Source: a virus. Taken from it: a stretch of DNA of 32,453 nt. The position numbers were made by a program, and so were the translations under genes. Location: IMG/VR virus record IMGVR_UViG_3300046168_000004, positions 1 through 32,453 of that record. One strand, given 5' to 3'. Positions within the stretch are counted from its first letter, which is position 1. Each line of letters starts with the position of its first letter. The notes below the pieces were generated by a model that saw only the letters and a list, made by a program, of their open reading frames with translations, was not told the origin of the DNA and did no database searches. Of the stretch, positions 7,626-16,700 are shown one piece after another.

Positions 7626-7774
7626 CAGAGGATACTAATTTATATGTGCAATATGCACTAGCTGAAAAACTTGGAAAAACCTTAAAGGAACTTCAAGAAA
7701 TTAGTGTCCAGGAATATCAGGGATGGATAGCTTACTTAGAGTTAGCTGAAGAAAAAAGGAACAATGGCAAATAA
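7290..7774 (+). CDS. Tail assembly chaperone GT fusion made by -1 frameshift
   Basis: After a -1 slip at 7616-7622, reading continues from CTA at 7622 to TAA at 7772-7774 and adds 50 residues (total 161). The added stretch reads YALAEKLGKTLKELQEISVQ and then EYQGWIAYLELAEE, which is the typical T domain (a leucine-rich helix ending in a W-I-A-Y motif that contacts tube subunits). It has no start codon of its own with an SD, and it overlaps the tape-measure start by 11 bases. The G/GT arrangement is conserved in long-tailed phages. Confidence 0.82.
7616..7622 (+). promoter_or_regulatory. Programmed -1 frameshift site A AAA AAC
   Basis: The heptamer AAAAAAC fits the X XXY YYZ rule in the zero frame (codons AAA 7617-7619, AAC 7620-7622) and is followed at once by the zero-frame stop. 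After slippage both tRNAs can re-pair on AAA AAA. The T-domain frame begins exactly here. Confidence 0.82.
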
Positions 7775-9527
7775 AAAAGTAAAGTTTGAATTAACAGCAG
7801 TAGATAAGACTAAAGCAGCTTTTGATAAAGTTACTAAAGGTCTTAAAGGTGTTGGTTCTGTAGCTGGTAAAGCTACTATGGGTATTGCAAAAATTGGTTT
7901 AGCTGCTACAGGTGCTGCCACCGCTTTAGCTGCATTAGTTAAAGTTAATGTAGACTTTATGGACAAACTTGGTAAAACTGCTGATAAGCTAGGTATTGAG
8001 GTTGAATTCTTGCAAGCCATGAGATTTGCAGCAGAGCAAACTGGTGTAAAAGTTGAAGCTCTTGACATGGGTTTACAAAGATTTATAAGACGAGCTGCTG
8101 AAGCTGCTAAAGGTACTGGCGAATCAAAAAGAGCCTTTGAGCAATTAGGAATAGAATTAAAGAATGATGATGGTACTTTAAGAGATGTCAGAGATGTTTT
8201 ATTTGATGTTGCAGATGGTCTTAAAAACACAAGAAGCTCTGCTGAAAGAATCAGACTAGCGTTTAAATTTTTTGATTCTGAGGGTGTTGCTTTAGTCAAT
8301 ACTTTAAAAAATGGTGCTGATGGTTTAAGAGACTTTGAACAGCAAGCAGAAAATCTTGGAATTATTATAAGCAAACAAAGCATAGCAAAAGCTGCAATGT
8401 TTGCTGATTCTTTAAATGTTCTTAAAAAACAAATAACTGCTATAACTGCAAATATAAGCGCTGCATTTATTCCAATTCTTGAAGATGTAGCAACCCATTT
8501 TGAAACTATACTTTCTGAAATGAAGGGTTCAGACACGACATTTGAGAACTTTGGTAAAAATTTAGCTGTTACTATTCTTGAATTTATGAGAAGTTCATTT
8601 ATAGGTTTTGTTGCATTTATTGATGGTATTAAACAAAAAATTGCTGAATTTGCAGGATCAAAGATTGGTAAACAAATTTTCGGTGACATGTTTGATGAAA
8701 ATGATGCGCTAAGAGCTGAGTTTGATAAAACAAAAAAACGCTACGAGCAATTACAAAGATCATTCCTGAGTGATAACCAAGTATTTATAGATATATGGGG
8801 TGGATCAGAAACTATACAAGGCGGTGAAGCCTTACAAGCTGAAATTTTAAAGGTAAGAGATCAGTTGTTACAAATGTATAAAGAAATACACGGAGACGAT
8901 CCTGAGAACAACCCTGTAGTCTTGGCACTTGATACTATGATATCAAGGGTAAAGGACTTTAAGATAGAGACTAAAAAAGATAATGGTGGTGATGATGTTG
9001 TTAGCACAATGTCTGAAGCAGTTTCTAAATTTAAAGATAGTTTAGGCGCAACAGATGCGTCTATTTCTAATTTAACTATTAATGCAACAAAACGACTAGA
9101 AGATAGTATTATTGAAGGTTTAAAAACTGGAAAATTGGCATTTAAAGATTTTGCAGATTATGCAATAGAACAAATTATAAGAATAGCCTTACAACAAGCA
9201 ATATTAGCACCTATGACTGGTAGCATAGAATCCTTTTTTAAAGGTGTATTTGGCAAAAAAGCATTAGGTGGATCAGTAAATGCTGGCAAGCCTTATATGG
9301 TTGGTGAGTCAGGCAGAGAATTGTTTGTACCTAATCAAAGTGGACAAATAGTAAGTAATCAAGATTTAAAACAAATGGGCGGTGGACAATCAGCACCAAC
9401 AGTCAATTTCAACATATCAACAGTAGATGCAGCAGGCTTCGATGAATTGCTTGCATCAAGAAAAGGTTTAATAACTTCTATTATCAATAATGCAATGAAT
9501 AATAGAGGAAGAATGGGAGTTACATAA
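7764..9527 (+). CDS. Tail tape measure protein
   Basis: The 587-residue protein sets tail length; at about 0.15 nm per residue it suggests a tail near 90 nm. The N-terminal part has a long helix (DKTKAAFDKVTKGLKGVG), then a hydrophobic stretch (MGIAKIGLAATGAATALAAL, about residues 38-60) that could insert into the host membrane. The middle is helical with Gly-rich breaks. The C-terminal part has FKDFADYAIEQIIRIALQQA and GGSVNAGKPYMVGESGRELF, the typical end of lambda-type tape measures. It starts inside the GT reading frame and ends overlapping the next ATG (TAATGA). Confidence 0.93.
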   Translation: MANKKVKFELTAVDKTKAAFDKVTKGLKGVGSVAGKATMGIAKIGLAATGAATALAALVKVNVDFMDKLGKTADKLGIEVEFLQAMRFAAEQTGVKVEALDMGLQRFIRRAAEAAKGTGESKRAFEQLGIELKNDDGTLRDVRDVLFDVADGLKNTRSSAERIRLAFKFFDSEGVALVNTLKNGADGLRDFEQQAENLGIIISKQSIAKAAMFADSLNVLKKQITAITANISAAFIPILEDVATHFETILSEMKGSDTTFENFGKNLAVTILEFMRSSFIGFVAFIDGIKQKIAEFAGSKIGKQIFGDMFDENDALRAEFDKTKKRYEQLQRSFLSDNQVFIDIWGGSETIQGGEALQAEILKVRDQLLQMYKEIHGDDPENNPVVLALDTMISRVKDFKIETKKDNGGDDVVSTMSEAVSKFKDSLGATDASISNLTINATKRLEDSIIEGLKTGKLAFKDFADYAIEQIIRIALQQAILAPMTGSIESFFKGVFGKKALGGSVNAGKPYMVGESGRELFVPNQSGQIVSNQDLKQMGGGQSAPTVNFNISTVDAAGFDELLASRKGLITSIINNAMNNRGRMGVT

Positions 9528-10126
9528 TGAGTGGCACATTTCCAACAAGTCCAAACTTTCAAGCATTAGCTTTCCAGGACAATAGGCCTACATTAATTAA
9601 TCAGACCTTATCAGGCAAAAGGCAAGTCAGACAAATAGGCGGTCAATACTTTACTTTTACAGTTTCAATGCCACCAATGGAACAACTAGAAGCTCAAGCT
9701 ATATTTGCATTTTTACAAAAACAAAAAGGAATGTTTGAGACATTTCAAATAGGTTATCCATTAAACAATAAAGGCGTAAGCCATTCTGAGAATGATATTT
9801 TAGTTGCTGGCGCACAATCAATAGCAGATGCAAATATTGCAGCAGATGGTTTTTCACACACTAACAATGCATTAAGAGCAGGTGATTTAATTAAATTTGC
9901 TAATCATTCAAAGGTTTACATGGTTACAGACGATATTACAGCTAGTGGTGGATCAGCTTCTATTCTAATATCACCACCATTAGTGGCTGCTGTTGCAAAT
10001 AACGAAGCAATAACAGTCAATAAGCCACAATTTACAGTTTACTTATCTACAGGAGAAATATCGTATACAACAGATGCAACAGGGTTTTATAACATCTCAT
10101 TTGAAGTACGAGAGGTAGTAGAATAA
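9527..10126 (+). CDS. Distal tail protein after the tape measure
   Basis: The 199-residue protein occupies the lambda M slot. It starts FPTSPNFQALAFQDNRPTLI, followed by SGKRQVRQIGGQYFTFTVSM, and ends in strands (FTVYLSTGEISYTTDATGFY). A beta-sandwich distal tail ring is the best reading, because the R-Q-I-G-G-Q-x-F pattern is common in proteins that join the tube end to the tip. It overlaps the previous stop and the next start by one or a few bases, so it is translated with its neighbours. It is not a clear DUF2460 member. Confidence 0.6.
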   Translation: MSGTFPTSPNFQALAFQDNRPTLINQTLSGKRQVRQIGGQYFTFTVSMPPMEQLEAQAIFAFLQKQKGMFETFQIGYPLNNKGVSHSENDILVAGAQSIADANIAADGFSHTNNALRAGDLIKFANHSKVYMVTDDITASGGSASILISPPLVAAVANNEAITVNKPQFTVYLSTGEISYTTDATGFYNISFEVREVVE

Positions 10127-10674
10127 TGGGCAGGAGCTTATCAAATGCTCTACAAGCTCAAGTATCAGCAGAAGCTAATAAAATTGCTTTTCTTGTTGAG
10201 CTAAATTTATCAACAGTTATTAGAGCTACAGATTTTTATACAGATATAGTTTATGACTCAGAAAATTATCAAGCTGGCGGTTCTTATCTAGCGGTAGATA
10301 CAACGCAAGAAACAGGTGAATTAAAGGTTGATGAAATCAATATTAGATTCTCAAATGTAACAGATGAAGTAAGAGCATTAATCAATACTGGTGCTTATGT
10401 AGATAAAGTTGTTAATGTTTATGTAGCCTTTATGGATTCTAGCGATGCTTTAGTTGGTGCTATAAATTACTTTACAGGCAAAATTAGATCAGTCTCTATA
10501 GCTGAAAGCACTACAGATTCTACAGTTAGTATTGTAGTTGCTAATCATTGGAGTAATTGGAATTTAACTAAAGGTAGACATTATTCAGATGAATCTCAAC
10601 AAAACTTTTCTTCAGGCGATAAAGGTCTTGAATATGCAACACAAACTAAATCAGATGTAAGGTGGGGTAGTTAA
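10126..10674 (+). CDS. Tail tip protein, DUF2163/gpL-like
   Basis: The 182-residue protein has the layout of DUF2163 and lambda gpL N-termini: a helix at the start (SLSNALQAQVSAEANKIAFL), then VELNLSTVIRATDFYTDIVY and YFTGKIRSVSIAESTTDST. It lies directly before the J-like tip gene, the standard position. It lacks the Cys-rich iron-sulphur region of lambda gpL. It probably forms a ring between the distal tail ring and the tip. The next gene begins 2 bases after its stop. Confidence 0.6.
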   Translation: MGRSLSNALQAQVSAEANKIAFLVELNLSTVIRATDFYTDIVYDSENYQAGGSYLAVDTTQETGELKVDEINIRFSNVTDEVRALINTGAYVDKVVNVYVAFMDSSDALVGAINYFTGKIRSVSIAESTTDSTVSIVVANHWSNWNLTKGRHYSDESQQNFSSGDKGLEYATQTKSDVRWGS

Positions 10675-10675
10675 T

Positions 10676-13351
10676 ATGTCTCCATTCCAAGTATTTTCAG
10701 CCATAGGCTCTTTTGTAGCTAGAGCTAAAGCTGTTGCTTCATTTGTATCAACAGTATTTACATACGCTACTGTATTAATAGGTATTAAAAACTTTTCTCA
10801 AGCAAAAGATATGCTTGCTAAAGGTCAAGACATACTTGCAAACAAAACAGCAGCAGGTGGAAAAATACCTGTTATTTATGGTAGACGTAGAGTAGGCGCA
10901 CAAATTGTATATATGGACACCGCTTCTAATAGAAGTAAAGATTTATTTATTGTCTACGCTTTATCAGTTGGTGAATGTGAACAAATAGAAGGTACAACAA
11001 TAGAACTTGATGGTAATCCTATAACTGATCCAAATAGATTTAGAGATGGTTGGTATATAGGTTCAGATAAAATAAATTCAGGCGCAGGTAGTCTTAATAC
11101 TGCATCTCAAGTTGGAACTAACAATGGAACTGCTAGTGCTGGTAGCGGTGGTACTAATCCAGCTCATAGATATAGAGCTGTATTTAATTTACATCATGGC
11201 GCGGCCACACAAACTGCTGATCCTATGCTTATAGCATCAGTAGCTAGCGAGTGGACTACAGCACATAAATTAAATGGCATAACTTACATAGCAGCATCGT
11301 ATGAGTATGACACTAAAGCTATGTTTAAATCAGTTCCGCAACTAACTGTAGTTGTAAAAGGGCAAAAGGTTTACGATCCTAGATTAGACTCAACAGTTAC
11401 AGGTGGTAGTGGTTCACAAAGATTAGCAACACCATCTACTTATGCTTGGAATGATAATGCTGCTTGCTGTTTCTTAAATTACATTACTAATGATGAATAT
11501 GGTAAAGGCTTAACAGCTAGTGATTTAGATTTAGAGTCTTTTAGAGTAGCTGCTGTATTAACTGATACGCTAGTAGATACGCCTGATTTTAATGGTTCTT
11601 ATGCTTCTACTACATGGAGTGCAAGCGATGGCTCTAATCAAGTTACCTTTTCTAATGAATCTGAATGGTCTAAATATAAACTAGGAGATGCTTTATTTTT
11701 AAAAGATAGTAGCGGAACTTTAATTATAGATGAAAAAACAATTACTGATATTCAGAGAAATGCTTTTTATGGTCAAGCTCAACAAAACATAATAATTATA
11801 GATGATGAATTTGATAATGATTATGATGATGAAGGCGGTACTTCATTAGTTAAATCAAAACGCTTTCATTGTAATGGTGTAATAGATACTAATAAAAACG
11901 TAATGGAAAATGCTAAAGAGCTACTTGGCAATATGCGTGGTATCTTAAATTATGTTGATGGCAAATATGAATTATTAATTGAAGATACTGGTTCTTCAGA
12001 ATTCACAGTTACAGACGATCATATTATAGATGGCATATCTATTGATTATGGTAATAAGGATAATAGAGCAAATAAGGTTGTGGTTGAGTTCTTTAATGGC
12101 GCACAAGGTTATGAACAAGACACCGCTACTATTTATCACAATAATAGTACCTCTACTTATAAAGACGATGATGGTGGTGAAGAATTAGAAGTTAAAGTAT
12201 CAGCACCATTAGCAGTATCACCTTATGTTGCTTGGAATATGGGTAAAGCTGTATTAGCTAGATCAAGATATCAAACCTCTATTAACTTCATGGCAACACC
12301 TGAATTATATAAAGTTAATGTAGGCTCAATTATTACAGTTACTTATGCTGGTCTTGGTCTATCAAGCAAATTATTTAGAATTGAAACTATGGACTTACAG
12401 GCAAATGGCTTAATAGCTATTAGCGCAATAGAGTATATTGATATTTATACTTGGGAAATACCACCAGTTGAAAGCGTACCACCTAAATCTGATCCACCTA
12501 CAGGTTTTGAATTAGTTGTACCAACAGGATTAGCTTTTACAGATAGTAGCGGTTCTAACCCTAGAGCTTTTTTAACTTGGACTGAAAATACAGATTATCC
12601 AGTTGATTTATATAGAGCTACAGTTTTAGATAGTAGTTCTAAACCAGTTGTTAATAAAACAGTAAATGATAACTATGTTTATTTAGATTTATTAGCTGTA
12701 GGAAGTTATACAGCAACAGTTACAGCAATTAATAGTGTTGGAGCTGAAAGTAACCCATCTTCAGCTCTTTCATTCTCTGTAGCGCAAGAGCCTATCTATA
12801 CAGGTGATGTACAAGATGGAGCTATAACAAATATTAAAGTTAATGATATAGATGCAACAAAAATAACAGCAGGATTAATTAATTCAGCTAGAATTAATGT
12901 CGATACTCTTAATGTTAAGAGCTTTGATAATGTTAGTTCTACTATTGTTAGCCATGTAACAGCAGGTACAAAGTTCCCATTAGCTAGAGATGGTCAAGCT
13001 TATGTACAAAGAACAGGAACTTACACAGGAAGTAATGCTTCTTTTGTGCCTGTAACAATTACACAAGTCAGAGACAATGCAGGGTATGTGGCAATCTTCT
13101 CAGGAGTTTTGGGTAATGTTAGTGGTGGCAGGGTGCAATATTCTTTAGATAATTCTACATGGGTTAATGCCAATGGGAACACCAATATTTATTGGAACGC
13201 TGGAACTTATAGGGGTTATACCTATGTTTACACAGGTCAAATAACAACCTTGAGCACATCACAATCCACTGTTTATTGGAGAGTATATTTCTCAGGTGGC
13301 TACAATCATACTCAATTATCTTTAAACGTAATGATGGATAACACACGATAA
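10676..13351 (+). CDS. Tail tip/central fibre protein, gpJ-like, with FN3-like domain
   Basis: The 891-residue protein starts with a hydrophobic stretch (residues 1-45), then KIPVIYGRRRVGAQIVYMDT, the signature of J-like tip proteins (a Pro-V-x-Y-G-R-R segment). The central part has beta domains with conserved IDGISIDYGNKDNRANKVVV. A fibronectin type III-like domain lies at about residues 610-705 (PTGFELVVPTGLAFTDSSGS to SNPSSALSF). The last 150 residues (YVQRTGTYTGSNASFVPVTI to LSLNVMMDN) are a separate beta domain that probably contacts host or fibre. GGTGGGG gives the SD. Confidence 0.82.
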   Translation: MSPFQVFSAIGSFVARAKAVASFVSTVFTYATVLIGIKNFSQAKDMLAKGQDILANKTAAGGKIPVIYGRRRVGAQIVYMDTASNRSKDLFIVYALSVGECEQIEGTTIELDGNPITDPNRFRDGWYIGSDKINSGAGSLNTASQVGTNNGTASAGSGGTNPAHRYRAVFNLHHGAATQTADPMLIASVASEWTTAHKLNGITYIAASYEYDTKAMFKSVPQLTVVVKGQKVYDPRLDSTVTGGSGSQRLATPSTYAWNDNAACCFLNYITNDEYGKGLTASDLDLESFRVAAVLTDTLVDTPDFNGSYASTTWSASDGSNQVTFSNESEWSKYKLGDALFLKDSSGTLIIDEKTITDIQRNAFYGQAQQNIIIIDDEFDNDYDDEGGTSLVKSKRFHCNGVIDTNKNVMENAKELLGNMRGILNYVDGKYELLIEDTGSSEFTVTDDHIIDGISIDYGNKDNRANKVVVEFFNGAQGYEQDTATIYHNNSTSTYKDDDGGEELEVKVSAPLAVSPYVAWNMGKAVLARSRYQTSINFMATPELYKVNVGSIITVTYAGLGLSSKLFRIETMDLQANGLIAISAIEYIDIYTWEIPPVESVPPKSDPPTGFELVVPTGLAFTDSSGSNPRAFLTWTENTDYPVDLYRATVLDSSSKPVVNKTVNDNYVYLDLLAVGSYTATVTAINSVGAESNPSSALSFSVAQEPIYTGDVQDGAITNIKVNDIDATKITAGLINSARINVDTLNVKSFDNVSSTIVSHVTAGTKFPLARDGQAYVQRTGTYTGSNASFVPVTITQVRDNAGYVAIFSGVLGNVSGGRVQYSLDNSTWVNANGNTNIYWNAGTYRGYTYVYTGQITTLSTSQSTVYWRVYFSGGYNHTQLSLNVMMDNTR

Positions 13352-13716
13352 TGAATACTTTTACTGTTTATGATTTAGCAACTGGCGAGATAGATCACTC
13401 AACAACAACTGTTGCAGAGATTAATGAAGTTGGTTTGCAAGAAGGTCAAGGAATTATAGAGGGCGATTACCAACCTAATGAATATAAAGTTGTTAGTGGT
13501 GAAGCAATACAAAGAACTGATAATATATTAGAAATACTAAGAAATAAAAGAAATGCATTATTAAAAGAATCAGATTGGACACAACTAAATGATTGTCCTT
13601 TATCTGATACTAAAAAAGCAGAATGGCAAACATATAGACAAGCATTAAGGGACTTACCAGCAGATTATCAAGATACTGATAATATTGATGATGTTGTATT
13701 TCCAAAGTTACCTTAA
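13351..13716 (+). CDS. Phage tail assembly chaperone (APC-like)
   Basis: The 121-residue protein ends with RNKRNALLKESDWTQLNDCP followed by LSDTKKAEWQTYRQALRDLP, the hallmark of the PF16778 tail assembly chaperone family (D-W-T-Q, W-x-x-Y-R-Q-A-L-R-D). The N-terminal 60 residues are a small beta region that probably binds the fibre. Its place between the tip and fibre genes fits a chaperone that helps fold or attach the tail fibre. Its start overlaps the preceding stop by one base. Confidence 0.78.
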   Translation: MNTFTVYDLATGEIDHSTTTVAEINEVGLQEGQGIIEGDYQPNEYKVVSGEAIQRTDNILEILRNKRNALLKESDWTQLNDCPLSDTKKAEWQTYRQALRDLPADYQDTDNIDDVVFPKLP

Positions 13717-13747
13717 TGATTTAATATATATAAAATAGGATTTTATT

Positions 13748-16700
13748 ATGGCACAAGCAACAGATTACAATTTAGCAAACCAAACAGGAGCAGACTTTAG
13801 AGCAGAATTAAATGAAATTTTAGCTGCATCAGTTAGTTTAAATAGTGGTTCTAGTGAACCAACTACAATGTATGCCCATCAATTATGGGTAGATACATCA
13901 AGTAATGTATTAAAGATAAGGAACGCTGCTAATAATGCTTGGTTAACTACTGGTGTTAGCATTACTGCATCTAATACTTTTGATATTAATGCTGGAACTA
14001 TTAATGGAATAACATCATTAAGTTTCAGTTCAGGTGCTACAGTAGCATCTATATTAGATGAAGATAATCTATCTTCTGATTCAGCAACAGCACTAGCAAC
14101 CCAACAATCAATTAAGGCCTATGTAGATAGCCAGGTAACAGCGCAAGATTTAGACATTACAGATGGTAGTTCTACTATTGCTATTGATCTTGATTCTGAA
14201 ACTTTATCTTTATTAGGTGGAACTGGTATTACAAGCACCGCTTCAGGTAATGGAGTTACCTTTGCTATTGGTCAATCAGTAGGAACTTCAGATAATGTGG
14301 TCTTTAATCAGGTTACAGGTGCATTAGTTGGTAATGCTTCTACAGCAACAACTCTAGCAACAGCAAGAACTATATCAGGTGTTAGTTTTGATGGTTCAGC
14401 AAATATTACTTTAGATACAGATGATATTGGAGAAGGTTCAAACAAATACTTTACTGCTGAAAGGGTAGACGATCAGGTAAATACATTATTAACAGCAGGC
14501 GCAAATATAAGCCTTACCTATGATGATGCTGGTGGTACATTAACTATAGCTAACACTAATAGTGCTGATATAACTTCAGTTGTTGCAGGAGATGGTTTAA
14601 CAGGTGGTGGTACTAGCGGAGCTGTTACTTTAGCTGTAGGTGTAGATGGTTCTTCTATAGAAATTAATTCAGATGCGCTAAGAGTTAAAGCAAGTGGTAT
14701 TACTAACGCCATGCTTGGTGGTTCTATTGCTAATAATAAACTAGCAAATTCAAGTGTAACTATTAATTCTAATTCATTATCTTTAGGCGGAACTTTAACT
14801 TTAGATACAGATGATATTGGAGAAGGATCAAGCAATCTTTACTATACAGATGCAAGAGCAAATTCTGCCATTGATGCTAGAGTTACTAATACCTTTATAA
14901 ACAATTTAAGTGGTGTTGTAGCTGATACTGCAACAGCTTTAGCAACAGCTAGAACTATAGCTCTTAGTGGCGATGTAGTAGGCTCAGTTTCATTTGATGG
15001 AACTTCTGATGTAACCATATCAAGTACAATACAAGCTAACTCAGTAGCTTTAGGAACTGATACTACTGGTAACTATGTAGCAACAATAACTGGTACAGCA
15101 AATAAGGTTTCTGTATCAGGATCAGGAAGTGAAACAGCAGGTGTAACATTATCATTGCCTGACGATGTACAAATAGCAGACAGCCTAACAGTAGCAGGTA
15201 ATCTTACTGTTAATGGTGATTTAACTTACCTAGATACTACCAATTTAAAAATAGAAGATAACCTGTTTGAACTTAATGCCAATTTAACAGGATCACCAGT
15301 TAATGATTCAGGTATGCTTATCAATCGTGGCAATCAAAATAATGGCGTATTTATGTGGGATGAATCTGCTGATAAGTTCACAATGGGACTTACAACAGCA
15401 GATGGTACTTCTACAGGCAATATAACTTTAGCTTCACTTGGAACTTTAGTAGCTAATTTAGAAGGGAATGTTACAGGAACTATACAAACAGCAGCACAAG
15501 GAAACATTACAAGTCTTGGAACTCTTACAGGTTTAACAGTTGATGCAGGCTCTAGTGGAATGATAGACTTTGGAGATGTAACCTCTGCTTATGGTAGATT
15601 GTATGCAGATTCAACAGGTACTTATATAGGAAGTAAAAGCAATCATAATCTTATACTTAGAAGCAACCATACAGCAGCTCTTACTTTAGACACTTCACAA
15701 AACGCTACCTTTGCAGGAACTATTAATTCAGGTGCTATTACAACTACAGGCAATATTAATTTAGGCGATAATGATAAAGCTATCTTTGGAGCAGGTTCAG
15801 ATTTACAAATTTACCATGATGGAGCTAATAGTTTTATTGAGGACACAGACATAGGCTCTTTGTTTTTAAAAACCAATGGAGCAGGGGTCTATCTTTATTC
15901 TGGCTCTGAGGCTTTAGCGACTTTCAATTCAAATGGTGCGAATAATTTTTACTATGACAATGCATTAAAACTTTCCACCACAGCAACAGGCATTCAGGTA
16001 ACAGGTACAGCAGTTGCTACTAATATGCAGGTAAGCAATGGTGGTAAGTATATTTTTGGAGCAGAAAACACACGAATAACTGGAGAGGTTGATGGTAATG
16101 GCAAAATACGCTTGTTTACTGGTGGTACAGAAAAAGTAATTATTGATGGTTCCAATGTTGGGATTGGAGTCAGCGATCCTGATGCTGATTTAGAAGTAAG
16201 AGGCTCAACAGTAATTAGCACTGCGTCTGATGGCGTTAACTCGATTCTTATGGGTTTATCAGGCAGTAATAGAACAACTATTCAACTTGATACAGCAGAT
16301 ACTACTCATACAAATAGACAATGGGGACTAACTAATATTGCAGGAGACTTTTATATAGGTAGGCATGGTTTAGGCGTAATGACCATGAAGAATGATGGCA
16401 AAGTTGGAATTGACTGCACCCCAACTGAAAAACTTACAGTCAATGGTGCTTTAGCTATAACAGGTGCTTTAGTAGATGATAGAACATCTACAGCAGCTAT
16501 GGACTTTTCAAGTGGCGTAACAAGGTTTGTTTCTTATGGTGCAAGTGGAACTGGTGGTATCTTTGCATTTAGAACAGCGTCAGGTGGTGCTAGTTCAACT
16601 GAGAAAATGAGACTGGATGCGTCAGGAAATCTTGGGCTGGGGACTTCTTCGCCGCAACAAAAACTTCATGTAGTTGGCGGTCAAGCTAGGTTTGACGATC

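Noticed and set aside
7742-8689. Long open frame on the minus strand (315 codons)
   Set aside because: It mirrors the tape-measure gene, has no start signal or recognisable domain and all real genes are on the plus strand.
14518-14835. Minus-strand open frame in the tail fibre
   Set aside because: Composition is that of a shadow of the Ser/Thr/Gly-rich fibre repeats; no RBS or motif.
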